This document shows positions 6,915-14,046 of a stretch of 14,680 nucleotides of DNA, piece by piece. Where the stretch lies: NCBI RefSeq assembly GCF_029067145.1, contig NZ_JAIEFA010000006.1, forward strand, positions 1 to 14,680, given 5' to 3'. Under the pieces are notes generated by a model. That model ran no database searches and had not been told where the DNA came from. It saw only the letters and a program-made list of their open reading frames with translations. Position numbers and translations under genes: made by a program. How positions within the stretch are numbered: the first letter of the stretch is position 1; every line of letters starts with the position of its first letter. This DNA comes from Helicobacter sp. (GTDB taxonomy: Bacteria > Campylobacterota > Campylobacteria > Campylobacterales > Helicobacteraceae).

Positions 6915-8617
6915 AGCATTTAAGATTCCTTGTTTTATTTCTCACTTGCTTGCTAACAAACGCCCTAAGTAACGAGATTGTAGAAGAAATAAAAAATATC
7001 AAACAATTAGATTCTCAAATTATAGAAGCGGATAATTTCTTAAACAATCCCAACAATTTATGGATAAAAAAATATTCCAACTATGAAGCCTACCAACAAG
7101 TTACTTTCAATATTATCCAAACACAAAATGAAATCAATACTTTAGAAAAGCAACCCAAAAGCATTGAAACGCAGAATCAGCTAAGTATTTTGGAACGCAA
7201 TCTTACTGCATTGGAGCAACAAAAAGAAGTTTTAGGAATTTATAAAGATTCTCCTTTTCGCGAGCTCACAGAAGCTAAAAAACTTGAAGAAGCTCCCAAT
7301 GTTACGAATCTCCTGCTGATTGCACGCGCCTATTCTTATATTAAAAAAATAGATTCTGAATTAATGATTTTGCACAATAATTACAAGAAATTACAAGAAA
7401 ATCTAAAATATATTCGACAAAAAGACGAAGCCTTAAGCAAATTGTTAGAAATTTATAGCACAACACAAAATTCAAACAAACTTGCCAATGTTTGCCATTC
7501 TGATTATTGCCTATTTCCGGATAAAGAATCCATAGCCAAAGCTTATCATATCAACTACAATGCCCTAACCGTGCTTGAAACAACACAAGAAGTTTTCAAT
7601 ACAACTTTGGAAATTTTTACCAAAGAAATGGAAGAAGTAAAAACGCGCCTAAAGGCACAGATTAAAGAGCAATTCATTAAAAGCATTTATATTGGAATCA
7701 CGATTCTAATTCTTATTGGAATCGCCTTTTCTATCAAGCTTGGAGTGCGCAAATATATCCACGACAACGAACGCATTTACACGACAAACAAGATTATTAA
7801 TTTTCTTAATATTACCCTGATTGTTTTGATTCTGCTTTTTGCTTATTTGGACAATGTCAGTTATCTTGTTACCGTGCTTGGATTTGCTTCTGCGGGTTTA
7901 GCGATTGCGATGAAAGACCTTTTTATGTCCATTTTGGGTTGGATTGTGATTGTCGTTGGAGGCTGTGTGCATGCAGGAGATAGAATCAAAGTCATTAAAG
8001 AAGGTGCTGTTTATATCGGCGATGTGTTGGATATTTCTGTGCTTAGAATCACGCTTTATGAAGATATTACTTTAACAACTTATAGAGAGAATCGCAGAGC
8101 AGGACGCATTATCTTTGTCCCTAATAACTTTGTCTTTACAACAATGTTTTCTAACTACACACACGGAGGAATGAAAACCGTTTGGGACGGGATTGATTTC
8201 ACGATTACTTTTGATTCTGACCACGAAAGAGCTTGCCATATCGCAAGAGAATGCGCCAAAAAATACGCCAAAGGCTACACAGAAAGCACACGCAAACAAT
8301 TTGTAAAAATGCGCGACCGCTTTAGTTTGCGTAATACCAATGTAGAACCGAGAGTTTTTAGCTTGCTTGAACCAAATGGAATCCGTATTTCTGTTTGGTA
8401 TCTCACAAACGCCTATGCCACTTTGGCTTTGCGCAGCAGCATAAGCTCTGAAATTATTGATGAAATTTTGCAAGAATCCAATATCCAGATTGCTTATCCT
8501 AGCACGACCATCTACGAGGGCAAACAGAAAATGCTCCCGCATAAAAACGATAAGGAGGCATTTAAAAGCGTGCATTTAAAAAGTGATGGCGAAGTGCCAC
8601 CACAAAACTTTTTTTAA
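6911..8617 (+). CDS. MscS-family mechanosensitive ion channel with periplasmic coiled-coil domain
   Basis: This inner-membrane protein of 568 residues belongs to the larger MscS/MscK-like channels, which open under membrane tension and release solutes at osmotic downshock. An N-terminal signal sequence (1-20) is followed by a mostly helical, Gln/Glu/Lys-rich periplasmic region (21 to about 250) likely to form coiled coils, with a close cysteine pair (C195, C200) that could form a disulfide. Hydrophobic helices lie at about 257-277, 296-314 and 317-352. The last contains the Gly/Ala-rich pore-lining stretch LGFASAGLAIAMKD. The cytoplasmic beta domain follows (about 355-545), with IFVPNNFVF matching the family's conserved PN element. 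An AGGTG about 10 nt upstream serves as ribosome binding site, and the gene overlaps aroB by 4 nt. Corresponds to HP0284 by order. Confidence 0.9.
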   Translation: MKHLRFLVLFLTCLLTNALSNEIVEEIKNIKQLDSQIIEADNFLNNPNNLWIKKYSNYEAYQQVTFNIIQTQNEINTLEKQPKSIETQNQLSILERNLTALEQQKEVLGIYKDSPFRELTEAKKLEEAPNVTNLLLIARAYSYIKKIDSELMILHNNYKKLQENLKYIRQKDEALSKLLEIYSTTQNSNKLANVCHSDYCLFPDKESIAKAYHINYNALTVLETTQEVFNTTLEIFTKEMEEVKTRLKAQIKEQFIKSIYIGITILILIGIAFSIKLGVRKYIHDNERIYTTNKIINFLNITLIVLILLFAYLDNVSYLVTVLGFASAGLAIAMKDLFMSILGWIVIVVGGCVHAGDRIKVIKEGAVYIGDVLDISVLRITLYEDITLTTYRENRRAGRIIFVPNNFVFTTMFSNYTHGGMKTVWDGIDFTITFDSDHERACHIARECAKKYAKGYTESTRKQFVKMRDRFSLRNTNVEPRVFSLLEPNGIRISVWYLTNAYATLALRSSISSEIIDEILQESNIQIAYPSTTIYEGKQKMLPHKNDKEAFKSVHLKSDGEVPPQNFF

Positions 8618-8626
8618 GATTCTTGA

Positions 8627-9931
8627 ATGCAAAAACAAAAAGTTTATTTCAAAACCTTTGGTTGTCGCACCAATCTCTTTGACACTCAAGTGATGATTAA
8701 CGCGCTTCAAGATTTCACCCAAACACCCTACGAGGAAGAAAGCGATATTGTAATTATCAATTCTTGCGCTGTTACCAATGGCGCAGAAAGCGGTGTAAGA
8801 AATTATGTTCATCGTCTGCAAAACGAGGGAAAACGAATCTATTTCACAGGTTGTGGAGTGCAAACTCAAGGACAAAATCTCTTAGACAAAGGCTTAGTTT
8901 TTGGTGTTTTTGGACATTCTCACAAGGAAAATATTAATGCGCTTCTCAAACAAAAACAATCTTTCTTTTTAGAAGATGATTTAAAAAGCCTAGAAAACGA
9001 GATTCTAAGTGATTTTATCGGGAAAAGTCGCGCATTTATCAAAATCCAAGAAGGTTGCGATTTTGCTTGTTCGTATTGCATTATTCCAAGTGTAAGGGGC
9101 AAAGCGCGAAGCTTCCCGCAAGAAAAGATTATTTCTCAAGTGGAAAAACTTACCCGAAAAGGTTTTAATGAATTTATCTTAACGGGCACAAATATCGGTA
9201 GTTGGGGCAAAGAATTTGGGAAAGATATTGCAACTTTAATAGAATCCCTTTGTGCGATTCCGTCTCTTAAGCGTCTTAGAATCGGGAGTTTAGAACCCTC
9301 GCAAATCAATGCGCATTTTTTAGAAGTGCTACAAAACCCCAAAATAGAGCGTCATTTACATATTGCTTTACAACACACTGCGCCCGCAATGCTAAAGATA
9401 ATGAATCGCCTGAATACTTTTCAAAAAGATTTAGAGCTTTTCACCTTGCTAGCAAATCAAGGTTTTGCACTAGGAAGTGATTTTATCGTGGGGCACCCTG
9501 GAGAAAGTGAGGAAATATGGAGGGAAGCCTTTGCAAATTTTTCACTTTTGCCCTTGACGCATTTGCATAGTTTTATTTATAGCCCGCGCGATAATACCCC
9601 CTCTGCCCTGCTCAAAGGTAGAATCAATGGAAAAGTAGCAAAAGAGAGAAAACAGCAGATTGAAACTCAAGTTGCTAAGAACAATCTCCACTTCAGAGAG
9701 AATCTCAAATCGCGCCACAAATCCCTTAATGTGTTGATTGAAAATGTCCTTATCAAAGAGGTAAATGCGGAATCTAGCGATAAAAACTCTTGTCCAAAAT
9801 ATATTGCGCAAGGCTTTGATGAATACTATAATCCTATGCAAATAGAAACACAAAATCCTCTTTACAAAGATAGCTGGATTCCTATTACACATTTCACCCC
9901 AAAAATGGATAAAAATTATGCAGAAATTTAA
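8627..9931 (+). CDS. mtaB: tRNA t6A37 methylthiotransferase MtaB (MiaB family)
   Basis: MtaB is a radical SAM methylthiotransferase that converts t6A37 to ms2t6A in ANN-decoding tRNAs. The N-terminal cluster uses C13 (FGCRTNLFDTQ), C47 (NSCAVT) and C76 (FTGCGVQ); the radical SAM cluster uses C144-x3-C148-x2-C151 in EGCDFACSYC. The form CRxN at the first cysteine, rather than CQMN of MiaB, favours the MtaB branch. The C-terminal part (about 340-425) resembles a TRAM-type RNA-binding domain, ending in the EYYNPM region. The length of 434 residues is typical. The ribosome binding site is poor (AAGA before ATTCTTGA), with 9 nt to the upstream stop, so coupling to the channel gene is likely. The last 14 nt overlap the FtsH-like gene. 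H. pylori equivalent by order is HP0285. Confidence 0.9.
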   Translation: MQKQKVYFKTFGCRTNLFDTQVMINALQDFTQTPYEEESDIVIINSCAVTNGAESGVRNYVHRLQNEGKRIYFTGCGVQTQGQNLLDKGLVFGVFGHSHKENINALLKQKQSFFLEDDLKSLENEILSDFIGKSRAFIKIQEGCDFACSYCIIPSVRGKARSFPQEKIISQVEKLTRKGFNEFILTGTNIGSWGKEFGKDIATLIESLCAIPSLKRLRIGSLEPSQINAHFLEVLQNPKIERHLHIALQHTAPAMLKIMNRLNTFQKDLELFTLLANQGFALGSDFIVGHPGESEEIWREAFANFSLLPLTHLHSFIYSPRDNTPSALLKGRINGKVAKERKQQIETQVAKNNLHFRENLKSRHKSLNVLIENVLIKEVNAESSDKNSCPKYIAQGFDEYYNPMQIETQNPLYKDSWIPITHFTPKMDKNYAEI

Positions 9932-11603
9932 GAGTTTATATATCGGAATCTTTGCGATTCTCCTAGCTTTTGCCTTATTTGTTGCTTTTTTTTTCAAAAG
10001 CAATCCCGTTTTAATTAGCGCAACCAATCTACAAACGATTACACAAAATGCACTACCAAAGGTTGCAATCCTTAAGGGCGATTATTTGTATTTTACCTTA
10101 GAGGGCAAAGAATACAAAGTTGCCAAAAGCAGCATTAATCTGCAAGAATTTGGGCAAAAAGTTCCGCTAGAAATCAAAAATGATTTCAATCTTGTGCAAA
10201 ATTTAACAGAAATCATTGTGATTCTAATAATTTCGCTGATAATTTTGTTCTTTTTTGCAAGTTTTAAAAAAGCAAAAAATACCCCCAATCCAAACGCTCA
10301 AAAACGCAAGGATTCTAAAGAATATGAGAATGTTGCAAAATCTTTTGCCAATGAAGCCTTTGCCCTGCACTATATTCAGCCCATTACTTCTAATCTCACT
10401 TTTGATGATGTTGCCGGGATTCACGAAGCCAAAAGCGAGCTAGAGGAGATTATTGATTACCTCAAATTCCCCAAAAAATACCAAGATTTTGGCGTCAAAC
10501 TCCCTAAAGGCGTGCTATTAATCGGGGTTCCAGGAGTGGGCAAAACCTTGATTGCCAAAGCATTAGCAGGGGAAGCAAAAGTGCCGTTTTTTTATCAAAG
10601 CGGTGCAAGTTTCGTACAAATTTATGTCGGTATGGGAGCAAAACGCGTCCATGATTTATTTACCAAAGCCAAGCTTAATGCCCCCTCTATTATTTTTATT
10701 GATGAAATTGATGCGGTAGGAAAAGCACGAGGTGGAATGCGCAACGATGAACGCGAAGCAACACTCAATCAGCTTTTAACTGAAATGGACGGCTTTGAGG
10801 ATAGTTCAGGCGTGATTGTGATTGGTGCAACCAATAATGTAGAATCGCTAGATGACGCTTTATTACGTAGCGGGAGATTTGATAGGCGAATCTTTGTAGA
10901 GTTACCCGATTTGCAAGAGAGAATTAAAATTTTAAAAGTGCATACGCGCAACAAGACTTGTGATTTTGACTTTGAGGAAGTTTCCAAACTCTGCGTAGGA
11001 TTTAGCGGTGCAGCCCTAGCCTCCCTTATCAATGAAGCAGCATTATGCGCTATCAAACGTGGCTCGGACACGATTACCAAAGAGGATATTTTAAATGTGC
11101 GCGATAAGGTAATGCTAGGAGTGCGCAAAAAACTAAGTTTTAGCGATAAAGAAAAGGAGATTCTTGCCTATTATCAGGCAGCAAAAGCCTTTAGTGCGTA
11201 TTCTTTGGAGATTCCATTTGAAAAAGCAACCCTAATGAGTGATGGCTTAAAATCTATTGACAAAGAATTTTTAAGCAAAAACGAAATGGAAAGCAAAATT
11301 AAAATCCATTTATCTGGAATCGCAGCACTTGAATTGCTTTATCAAGAACGTTATTCGCACGCCAAAGAAGACCTGAATGCTGCAAAAGCCTTAGCGCGCC
11401 AAATGGTAGAATCCTATGGAATGGGCGAATATTTGCTAGGAAGAGAGGAAGATGTGCTCAAAATCCTAGAGGAATGCAAGAATGAGCGTTTGGGATTCTT
11501 TAAAAATTATCGTGGAATTTTAGAAAACATAAAAATTTCCCTACTTGCAAATGAAAAACTAGAATACCACGAGATTGGACAATTCATTCACGCACACATT
11601 TAG
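9918..11603 (+). CDS. FtsH-like membrane AAA+ protein lacking the zinc-protease motif
   Basis: The protein has the full layout of FtsH: membrane helices at 8-27 and 96-114 around a periplasmic part, an AAA+ module, and a C-terminal peptidase-like domain. The AAA+ motifs are Walker A GVPGVGKT (203-210; FtsH usually has GPPGTGKT), pore loop IYVG (235-238; usually MFVG), Walker B IIFIDEID (258-265) and RSGRFDRR (317-324). Where FtsH has HEAGH, this protein reads YQAAK (419-423), so both zinc-binding His and the catalytic Glu are replaced. The third ligand position (D486 in KEDLNAAK) appears kept. It is therefore probably an ATP-driven unfoldase or dislocase, or a partner subunit of true FtsH, rather than a protease. 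It overlaps mtaB by 14 nt and has no clear ribosome binding site. By gene order it equals HP0286; H. pylori has a separate canonical FtsH elsewhere. Confidence 0.88.
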   Translation: MQKFKSLYIGIFAILLAFALFVAFFFKSNPVLISATNLQTITQNALPKVAILKGDYLYFTLEGKEYKVAKSSINLQEFGQKVPLEIKNDFNLVQNLTEIIVILIISLIILFFFASFKKAKNTPNPNAQKRKDSKEYENVAKSFANEAFALHYIQPITSNLTFDDVAGIHEAKSELEEIIDYLKFPKKYQDFGVKLPKGVLLIGVPGVGKTLIAKALAGEAKVPFFYQSGASFVQIYVGMGAKRVHDLFTKAKLNAPSIIFIDEIDAVGKARGGMRNDEREATLNQLLTEMDGFEDSSGVIVIGATNNVESLDDALLRSGRFDRRIFVELPDLQERIKILKVHTRNKTCDFDFEEVSKLCVGFSGAALASLINEAALCAIKRGSDTITKEDILNVRDKVMLGVRKKLSFSDKEKEILAYYQAAKAFSAYSLEIPFEKATLMSDGLKSIDKEFLSKNEMESKIKIHLSGIAALELLYQERYSHAKEDLNAAKALARQMVESYGMGEYLLGREEDVLKILEECKNERLGFFKNYRGILENIKISLLANEKLEYHEIGQFIHAHI

Positions 11604-11612
11604 GAATCTCAA

Positions 11613-11930
11613 ATGAAAATCTTTGGAAAGTCTTTTGATTTAGAATCTTTAAGGATTCCACCCATTCTTTTAAATGCTTATTGTGTAGTTGGTGTGCAAG
11701 GGCAATGCGCTCAAGCTATTCTTTATGCCCTAAATCAACTACAACAACACCAACGCATAGAAAATCTAATCTTGATAGAACCCGATTTAGAATCTCTTAA
11801 TGCGCAGTTACATACAATTGCCTTTTATGGTTGCAAGGTTTATAGCTACTTTAAAAATCCTCAAATCACTAATTTAAAAAAATATGAAAATTTTGCGCAA
11901 TTTGGCTTAGTTGTGATTGCAAAAAAATAG
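11613..11930 (+). CDS. Small conserved orphan protein at the end of the aroB cluster
   Basis: I do not recognise a domain in this 105-residue protein. The pattern AYCVVGVQGQCAQAILYALNQ near residues 22-42, followed by NLILIEPDLESL (about 51-62) and ending in GLVVIAKK, has the alternating beta-strand/helix look of a Rossmann-like fold. No signal peptide is present. Its place matches HP0287, which I recall as a hypothetical protein. The AGGA at 11602-11605 overlaps the stop of the FtsH-like gene and lies 8 nt before the ATG, so it is the last gene of the cluster. Its final Lys codons and TAG stop are made from an A7 run that also serves as the U-tract of the opposite-strand terminator. A one-base slip in that run would add only about seven residues. 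Confidence 0.65.
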   Translation: MKIFGKSFDLESLRIPPILLNAYCVVGVQGQCAQAILYALNQLQQHQRIENLILIEPDLESLNAQLHTIAFYGCKVYSYFKNPQITNLKKYENFAQFGLVVIAKK

Positions 11931-11946
11931 AATCCTTTGGACTCTA
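11921..11946 (-). terminator. Rho-independent terminator of the minus-strand secreted-protein pair
   Basis: Read on the minus strand, TAGAGTCC (11946-11939), loop AAA and GGATTCTA (11935-11928) pair as an 8-bp stem with one G-U wobble, followed directly by seven T residues (11927-11921). It lies 15 nt after the stop of the 116-aa gene. On the plus strand the G-U pair becomes an A-C mismatch and no T-run follows, so it should act in one direction only. The T-run and outer stem overlap the last codons and stop of the convergent 105-aa gene. Confidence 0.75.
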
Positions 11947-11961
11947 GCTTGCAAATTTGAT

Positions 11962-12312
11962 TTAATAAGCGCGTTTCTTGTAGCATTCTACTTCAATTTC
12001 ATAGGCGATAGGATTTGTCCTCTCTCCATTGGCTGAATTTTGAAAATACAATTTAATTTCTACAAAAGCACCTGGCGATAGATTTTTAAAAGTTCCATAT
12101 TTGCTAATACCAAACACACCGCAATTATCTAATTCAATTTCTGTATTAGGCAACACTTGCACCAACACAGAATCTCCATAAACAGAATCCACAACGATAG
12201 TTTTTTTGTCATTATCTATCTTTGCAATAACGCCCTCTAGCTTAAAGCTATCTCCAAACGCTAATGCTGCGCCTAAGCACAACAAGACAAAACCAATGAA
12301 AATCCTTTGCAT
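11962..12312 (-). CDS. Small secreted protein, CGVFG/RAY family, copy 2
   Basis: The 116-residue product has a signal peptide (MQRIFIGFVL... cleaved probably after AFG, residue 20) and is likely periplasmic. The signal peptide has a Cys (C12) but no proper lipobox. The mature part is beta-rich and begins with the pattern G-x-I-x-x-I-D-x-x-x-K-T-I-x-V, and C64 lies in DNCGVFG. A second Cys (C110) precedes the C-terminal RAY. It aligns throughout with the 109-aa protein encoded just upstream, sharing VQV-P-T, CGVFG, a LxPG-FVE segment and the RAY end, so the two are paralogues. The fold pattern is reminiscent of small OB-fold proteins such as DUF5666, which is inference. AAGGAAT overlapping the upstream stop is the ribosome binding site, with an 8-nt intergenic gap. 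Confidence 0.8.
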   Translation of the reverse strand: MQRIFIGFVLLCLGAALAFGDSFKLEGVIAKIDNDKKTIVVDSVYGDSVLVQVLPNTEIELDNCGVFGISKYGTFKNLSPGAFVEIKLYFQNSANGERTNPIAYEIEVECYKKRAY

Positions 12313-12320
12313 AAGATTCC

Positions 12321-12650
12321 TTAATATGCTCTTCTACCGCATTTCCATTCTATTTCTTGTGCTCCAAAGATTTGTCCTTGAGGATAACCCTCAACTTCAA
12401 CAAACATTCCGGGCTTTAAAGCGGTAAAATTATGATAAGTATCATTGCCAAAAACTCCGCAATCGTCCCCTTTGAGTTTTGTATAAGGAAAAACCTGCAC
12501 AACCATATTGCCATTCATTCCTGAAATTGTAATCGTCTTATTTGCGTTATCCACATTTACAATTTGCCCTTGAATATCCATATCTGCAAAGGCGGGCACA
12601 CTCAATGCACTTGCGACTAAGGCAATTTTCAATAGATTTTTTATTTTCAT
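12321..12650 (-). CDS. Small secreted protein, CGVFG/RAY family, copy 1
   Basis: This 109-residue protein has a clean Sec signal peptide (MKIKNLLKIA... ending SVPAFA, residues 1-22) and a mature part of about 87 residues that is probably periplasmic. As in the gene downstream, C64 sits in DDCGVFG, a second Cys (C104) lies in EWKC and the protein ends RRAY; the two Cys could form a disulfide. The mature segment IQGQIVNVDNANKTITI followed by VVQVFPYT fits a small beta-barrel (OB or DUF5666-like), without firm family assignment. It is the first gene of the two-gene operon: AAGGAG sits 7 nt before the ATG, and its stop overlaps the ribosome binding site of the next gene. Neither protein has an obvious catalytic motif, so a binding or structural role is more likely. 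Confidence 0.82.
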   Translation of the reverse strand: MKIKNLLKIALVASALSVPAFADMDIQGQIVNVDNANKTITISGMNGNMVVQVFPYTKLKGDDCGVFGNDTYHNFTALKPGMFVEVEGYPQGQIFGAQEIEWKCGRRAY

Positions 12651-12742
12651 TTTATTACTCCTTACTGAAATTTATTAAACAAAATTTTAATCAATTATTG
12701 TTAGTTTTTTGTTAAGATTCCATAAAATTTTAAAGGTTTATT
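12651..12742. promoter_or_regulatory. Divergent promoter region between the secreted pair and dus
   Basis: These 92 nt are extremely AT-rich and must drive both the minus-strand secreted pair and the plus-strand dus gene. They include the ribosome binding sites AAGGAG (minus) and AAAGG (plus, 12732-12736). Several TAAAAT-like hexamers are present on both strands, and I cannot choose the true -10 boxes. The most conspicuous plus-strand one (12723-12728) lies too close to the dus start to leave a leader. Confidence 0.4.
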
Positions 12743-13696
12743 TTGCAATCCATTATTCGCCCAAATACTCTTATGTTAGCCCCTCTAGCAGGTTATACCG
12801 ATTTGCCTTTCCGCGAAGTTGTAAAAAAGTTTGGCGCGGATATTACCGTAAGCGAAATGATTAGCGTGCATGCACTTGCATTTAAAAACAAAAAAACACT
12901 AAAAATGGTAGAAAAATCCCCTATTGAAAATCCTTTTGCTTTACAAATTGCAGGCAATGAGATGGGAATTATCACGCGTGCAGTAGAATCCCTCAATGCT
13001 TTCAAGGAGAATATTCAAATCTTAGATTTAAATTGCGGTTGCCCTGCCCCAAAAGTCTCCAATCACGGAAGCGGAAGCTCTTTATTAAAAGACTTAAACA
13101 AGTTAAGAGAGATTCTAAAACTTATTAGAAAAGTAAGCGAGATTCCTTATTTGAGTGTAAAGGTGCGACTAGGATTTGATACAAAGATTCCACTAGAAAT
13201 CGCAAATGCCCTGAATGACACCCCTATTGATTATGTTGTCGTGCATGGTCGCACCAAAGCAGACGGATACAAAAAAGAAAGGATTGATTACGATTCCATT
13301 GCCTTAATGAAACGAATCTTGCGCGTTCCGCTCATTGCAAATGGGGAAATCAATAGCGTCCAAAAAAGCCAAGAAGTCTTGCGATATACAGGAGCTGATG
13401 GCATAATGATAGGACGCGCAGCAGTAGAAAAGCCTTGGATTTTTGCACAAATCAAAGAGGGATTACAAGAAGAAAGTGTGCATTTGCGCCAACGCGTGAG
13501 TTTAGAGCATTTTGACCGCACGATTGCCTTTCGGGGAGATTATGGAGCAATTATGTTTCGCAAAAATCTGCACGCTTATTCCAAAGGCTTAAAAGGCGCG
13601 AGCGAATTTCGCACGCTTGTAAATACCATTACAGATTCAACACAAATGCGCCAAGCCATTTTAGAATTTTTCAGCTCTACTACATTTGAGACTTAA
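12743..13696 (+). CDS. dus: tRNA-dihydrouridine synthase (Dus family, DusB-like)
   Basis: Dus enzymes use FMN and NADPH to reduce specific uridines in the tRNA D-loop. The N-terminal FMN-binding barrel starts with MLAPLAGYTDLPFR (11-24), and the family signature LNCGCPAPKV places the catalytic cysteine at C100. SVKVRLG (138-144) contains the flavin-contacting K140, VVVHGRT (165-171) the phosphate-binding H168/R170, and IANGEI and GIMIGRA complete the flavin site. The C-terminal part is the helical tRNA-binding domain, with GDYGAIMFRKNLHAYSKG. The length of 317 residues is normal. The start is probably TTG at 12743, with AAAGG 6 nt upstream; the first ATG (codon 11) has no ribosome binding site and would cut into the conserved MLAPLAG strand. 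Transcribed alone, convergent with the ankyrin remnant. Confidence 0.93.
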   Translation: MQSIIRPNTLMLAPLAGYTDLPFREVVKKFGADITVSEMISVHALAFKNKKTLKMVEKSPIENPFALQIAGNEMGIITRAVESLNAFKENIQILDLNCGCPAPKVSNHGSGSSLLKDLNKLREILKLIRKVSEIPYLSVKVRLGFDTKIPLEIANALNDTPIDYVVVHGRTKADGYKKERIDYDSIALMKRILRVPLIANGEINSVQKSQEVLRYTGADGIMIGRAAVEKPWIFAQIKEGLQEESVHLRQRVSLEHFDRTIAFRGDYGAIMFRKNLHAYSKGLKGASEFRTLVNTITDSTQMRQAILEFFSSTTFET

Positions 13697-13718
13697 CTTT
13701 ATTCTGCCAATAAAACTC

Positions 13719-14032
13719 TTATGCAAAAAGCTCCTTATAGCTTTTGCCCCCTTTTTCTTTCAAAAAACTTATCATTTCTTGACTTGTCGCCATATCCAAA
13801 ACACTTTTAAAATGCGTTGTAGCATTGATATTTGCCCCATTTGTTTCATAGGTAAAACAAGCCTTTTCAAGTATCGCCATCAAAATTTGGCTGATAAAAT
13901 TCCTGTACATTAAAATCTCGCAAAAAGTTTTTTTAATTGTTCTAATTTGTTTCCCCTAATGAGATTCCATAGCTCTTCTTGTAAAGAATCCATTTCTCTA
14001 TATGTTAAATTTACTAACCATTCACTACTCAT
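13719..14032 (-). pseudogene. Frameshifted ankyrin-repeat protein gene
   Basis: Three consecutive segments in three frames read like one small protein. The first (14032-13910, 40 residues) starts MSSEWLVNLTYREMDSLQEE with an AAAGG ribosome binding site 14 nt after the neighbouring gene and stops early. The second, in another frame, continues DFNVQEFYQPNFDGDT. The third (to the TAA at 13719) reads LEKACFTYETNGANINATTHF, then SVLDMATSQEMISFLKEKGGKS. GANINA, SVLDMA and FLKEKG match the last turns of an ankyrin repeat (consensus GADVNA, TALDLA, LLKKHGA). At least two one-base indels, near 13915 and near 13860-13865, are needed to join the frames. Ankyrin proteins bind other proteins. Only the first or last fragment could be translated today. 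A sequencing error at two places is less likely than decay. Confidence 0.65.
13723..13747. terminator. Possible bidirectional hairpin between dus and the ankyrin remnant
   Basis: GCAAAAAGCT (13723-13732) and AGCTTTTGC (13739-13747) pair as a 9-bp stem with one bulged A and a 6-nt loop. On the plus strand it is followed by CCCC and then TTTTTCTTTC, so it could end the dus transcript, although the run of C before the Ts weakens this. On the minus strand it holds the final codons and stop of the ankyrin remnant, with only a mild T-rich stretch after it. Confidence 0.35.
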
Positions 14033-14046
14033 AAATTAACCTTTTA

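Noticed and set aside
8072..8575. Long minus-strand open frame of 167 codons inside the MscS-like gene
   Set aside because: Shadow of a well-supported gene, Cys/Phe-rich without domain features and with no ribosome binding site recognised.
13686..13913. Plus-strand frame of 75 codons after dus
   Set aside because: It lies opposite the ankyrin remnant, whose minus-strand reading shows recognisable repeat motifs; the plus frame shows none and overlaps the dus end.
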